DNA from: Hyphomicrobiaceae bacterium
GTDB lineage: Bacteria > Pseudomonadota > Alphaproteobacteria > Rhizobiales > Aestuariivirgaceae
Length of the DNA: 64,000 bases
Direction of reading: 5' to 3'
Assembly (NCBI GenBank): GCA_900298995.1
Contig: OMIC01000001.1
Span: forward strand, 103,618-167,617
In this document: positions 61,986 through 64,000 of the stretch, in pieces
How positions within the stretch are numbered: the stretch's first letter is position 1
How the letters are laid out: each line of letters starts with the position of its first letter
Program-made: the position numbers and the translations under genes
The notes under the pieces: generated by a model
The model's database searches: none
What the model was told of the DNA's origin: nothing
Seen by the model: only the letters and a program-made list of their open reading frames with translations

Positions 61986-63989
61986 ATGAAGTTACTGTCA
62001 GAATTGGCTGTCGCGGCAACTCTTGCCGCAATGCTGTCGTCTCCGGCATCTGCTGCCACCTGCAACGAGAATGCGTGTACGCGGCAGTTGACGGGCGTCG
62101 TCTCTTCCGGCGGATTGACATCTGGCGAGCCATTGAAGGGCGCGCAGGTCTCTGTTTACGTGGCCACCGGCTACAGGCCGGTTCTGCTGGCCAGAACCAC
62201 GACCAATAGGCTTGGCGAGTTCACCGTGCGACTGCCGAAGCCGCAGGCGGCCTCGGAGACCCGCTTCGCCGTCGCCTCCGACGGAAACATTGAGTTGATG
62301 ACGGTGATGAGCGCCGGAGACCGGCCGCGCCTGCGCATCAATGAAATGACAACGGTGGCTTCCGCCTATGCCATGGCGCAGTTCTTTGATGGCAAGCGGA
62401 TTTCCGGCAAGTCCCTCCCGCTTCAGGTTGCGGCCTCCATGTTCCGCAATCTCGCGGCCCCGGAGAGTGGCGGCGTCTCGAACGTCCTCCGCCGTTCACC
62501 CAATGCCGACGAGACAAACGCGCGGCGGCTGATGGCGACACTGTCGAACGTGCTCGCCGGTTGCGTGCGCAAGGGAGCCCGCGGCAATTGTGCGGCTCTC
62601 TTCTCTGCCACTGGCGGTAGCAAGACGACGCTTGAAGCGATCATCACCATCGCGCGCAACCCCGCGAACAGAGTTCGGGAAATCTTTGCGCTGGCAAGCA
62701 GGGAAACACCCTTTCAGCCTGCCCTCCTGGTTTCCCAGGGGCCCGATGCTCCGAACAAACTGATGCGCCTTGATGCCTTCACCGTGGCAGTGAAGGTGAA
62801 CCGCACGAGCGCCAGCGACGGTCCGGAAACATGCCCATTCGGGGGAACCGGAAATCTCGTGTTCGATCACAGGGGATATGCCTGGATCACCAACAACGTC
62901 GTGCAGGGCACTCCGGGCTCGGCCAACTGCTTCGCCGTGCTGAAGCCGGATGGCAAGCCGGCGGATGGCGCGAACGGAACCCCGAAGTCGCCCCTGTCTG
63001 GTGGCGGCGTGCTCGGACAGGGTTTCGGCATCACGCAAGATCCCTCAGGCAATATCTGGGCGGGCAATTTCGGATGGGGCGGCGTCAACCCCATCGGTTC
63101 GGTGTCGAAGTTCTCACCGGACGGCAAGGCCATGTCGCCGAAGGCTGGCTTTGTTTCGACATTGAACCGCGTTCAGGGCACAACATCGGACCAGGATGGA
63201 AACATCTGGATTGCGAGCTACTACGGCAATGCCGTTCAGGTGTTTCCAGCCGGAGATCCGTCTACGGACTATCCGCCCTACGCGGACAGCAACACCAAGC
63301 CGTTCTACATCGTGGTGGATGATGCGGGCGCGGCCTATGTCAGCTATACGGGCACGTCGAAACTCTCGAAGCTCACCTACTCGCGCTCTGGCCTCCGGAA
63401 GGTCTTCACGAGGCCACTCGGGAGCGACTCCAATCCGAAGGGTATCGGACTTGATACGGAGGGCAATGTCTGGGCCACGGCCGGCGCGGAATCGAAGATC
63501 TATGCCTATGATCCGGACGGCAAGCTGATCGGCGCCTTCAGCGGTGGCGGCATCACCGGGCCCTGGGGCCTGGCGGTCGACTCGCATGACAATGTGTGGG
63601 TTGCAAACTTTGGTCCGAGCAAACAACTCGATTTCAAGTACCGCTTGTCGCGCCTGTGCGGCGTGAACACCGCGCATTGCCCGGATGGCCTCGGCACGGG
63701 CGATGCGATCTCGCCAGAGACCGGCTACACGCTCCCCTCGGGTGGGGACCAGGTTCTCCTTGCCAACGGCGAGCCCCTTTACGCACCCGAGACGGAGCCC
63801 TGCTTCAAGCCCTTTATGCGCTCCACCGCAACGCAGGTCGACATGACCGGCAATGTGTGGGTCACGAACAACTGGAAGCCCTCGGGCCTGAACGACCTGA
63901 CCAAGAATCCCGGTGGTGACGGCATGGTGATCTTCGTTGGCCTCGCAGCCCCCGTGAAGCCCGGTATCGGCCAGCCGAAAGCCCCGTGA
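61986..63989 (+). CDS. Secreted NHL/SMP-30-type beta-propeller protein
   Basis: A 667-aa exported protein of unknown function. A signal peptide (LAVAATLAAMLSSPASAATC) precedes a mature region that begins with CNENACTRQLTG and an Ig-like or carboxypeptidase-regulatory-like beta segment (GAQVSVYVATGYRPVLLART, FTVRLPKPQAASE). The second half contains at least six repeats with the pattern 'D..GN.W....G' (DHRGYAWITNN, DPSGNIWAGNFGWG, DQDGNIWIASYYGN, DTEGNVWATAG, DSHDNVWVANFG, DMTGNVWVTNN), a propeller. Such domains bind proteins, sugars or cell surfaces. It sits 127 bases after soxG; no link is evident. Confidence 0.8.
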   Translation: MKLLSELAVAATLAAMLSSPASAATCNENACTRQLTGVVSSGGLTSGEPLKGAQVSVYVATGYRPVLLARTTTNRLGEFTVRLPKPQAASETRFAVASDGNIELMTVMSAGDRPRLRINEMTTVASAYAMAQFFDGKRISGKSLPLQVAASMFRNLAAPESGGVSNVLRRSPNADETNARRLMATLSNVLAGCVRKGARGNCAALFSATGGSKTTLEAIITIARNPANRVREIFALASRETPFQPALLVSQGPDAPNKLMRLDAFTVAVKVNRTSASDGPETCPFGGTGNLVFDHRGYAWITNNVVQGTPGSANCFAVLKPDGKPADGANGTPKSPLSGGGVLGQGFGITQDPSGNIWAGNFGWGGVNPIGSVSKFSPDGKAMSPKAGFVSTLNRVQGTTSDQDGNIWIASYYGNAVQVFPAGDPSTDYPPYADSNTKPFYIVVDDAGAAYVSYTGTSKLSKLTYSRSGLRKVFTRPLGSDSNPKGIGLDTEGNVWATAGAESKIYAYDPDGKLIGAFSGGGITGPWGLAVDSHDNVWVANFGPSKQLDFKYRLSRLCGVNTAHCPDGLGTGDAISPETGYTLPSGGDQVLLANGEPLYAPETEPCFKPFMRSTATQVDMTGNVWVTNNWKPSGLNDLTKNPGGDGMVIFVGLAAPVKPGIGQPKAP

Positions 63990-64000
63990 GGGGCAACCTC

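Overview
The window looks like a chromosomal segment of a high-GC alphaproteobacterium, most likely Hyphomicrobiales (Rhizobiales) or a close relative. The main support is gene order. The cytochrome c maturation genes ccmI-ccmE-ccmF-ccmH (cycHJKL) run directly into degP, an OmpR-type response regulator, its histidine kinase and glnE, all on the minus strand. The order ileS-lspA-lipoprotein-M16-M16-mutL and the soxBDAG sarcosine oxidase operon fit the same group. I saw no plasmid, phage, transposon or CRISPR genes.

Region by region: 1-21 kb is mostly housekeeping. It holds the end of an M29 aminopeptidase, xseA, purD, an ACAD10-type phosphotransferase, tadA, rluB, rsmD, mutL, two M16 peptidases, a small lipoprotein, lspA, ileS, a divergent ureohydrolase/DUF1989 pair, gor, rpiA, a succinate-semialdehyde-type dehydrogenase, gph and tRNA-Val(CAC). 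From 22 to 41 kb lies an accessory catabolic island. 41-50.8 kb carries a two-PAS histidine kinase, an ECF sigma module with an EF-hand protein and a CnrX-like sensor, glnE and a two-component system. 50.9-56.5 kb is degP plus ccm. 56.6-61.9 kb is the four-subunit sarcosine oxidase, followed by a secreted beta-propeller protein.

The island at 22-41 kb is the most interesting part. One minus-strand operon encodes a Rieske oxygenase, a complete spermidine/putrescine-type ABC importer and a cupin. A BetI-like TetR regulator is divergent from it, and a 28-bp near-perfect palindrome lies between them, overlapping a good sigma70 promoter for the regulator. A second minus-strand operon of seven tightly packed genes encodes a flavin reductase, an HpaB-type monooxygenase, RidA, a second Rieske oxygenase, an HDAC-like amidohydrolase, a DUF1028 protein and a GFA (glutathione/formaldehyde) protein. 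A LysR regulator and a DadA-type amine oxidase are divergent from it. Between the operons are an enamidase-like amidohydrolase, an SMP-30 lactonase, an ArgE-type deacylase, a HutD protein and an OsmC protein. Together these suggest uptake and stepwise oxidation, demethylation and hydrolysis of an N-methylated or N-heterocyclic amine. Formaldehyde handling (GFA) and the nearby sarcosine oxidase fit the same theme. The substrate cannot be read from the sequence.

Starts were moved from the longest reading frame where family length, Shine-Dalgarno sites or gene overlaps favoured another codon. Very long antisense frames opposite ileS, gabD, hpaB, glnE, ccmF and soxA were judged to be high-GC artefacts.
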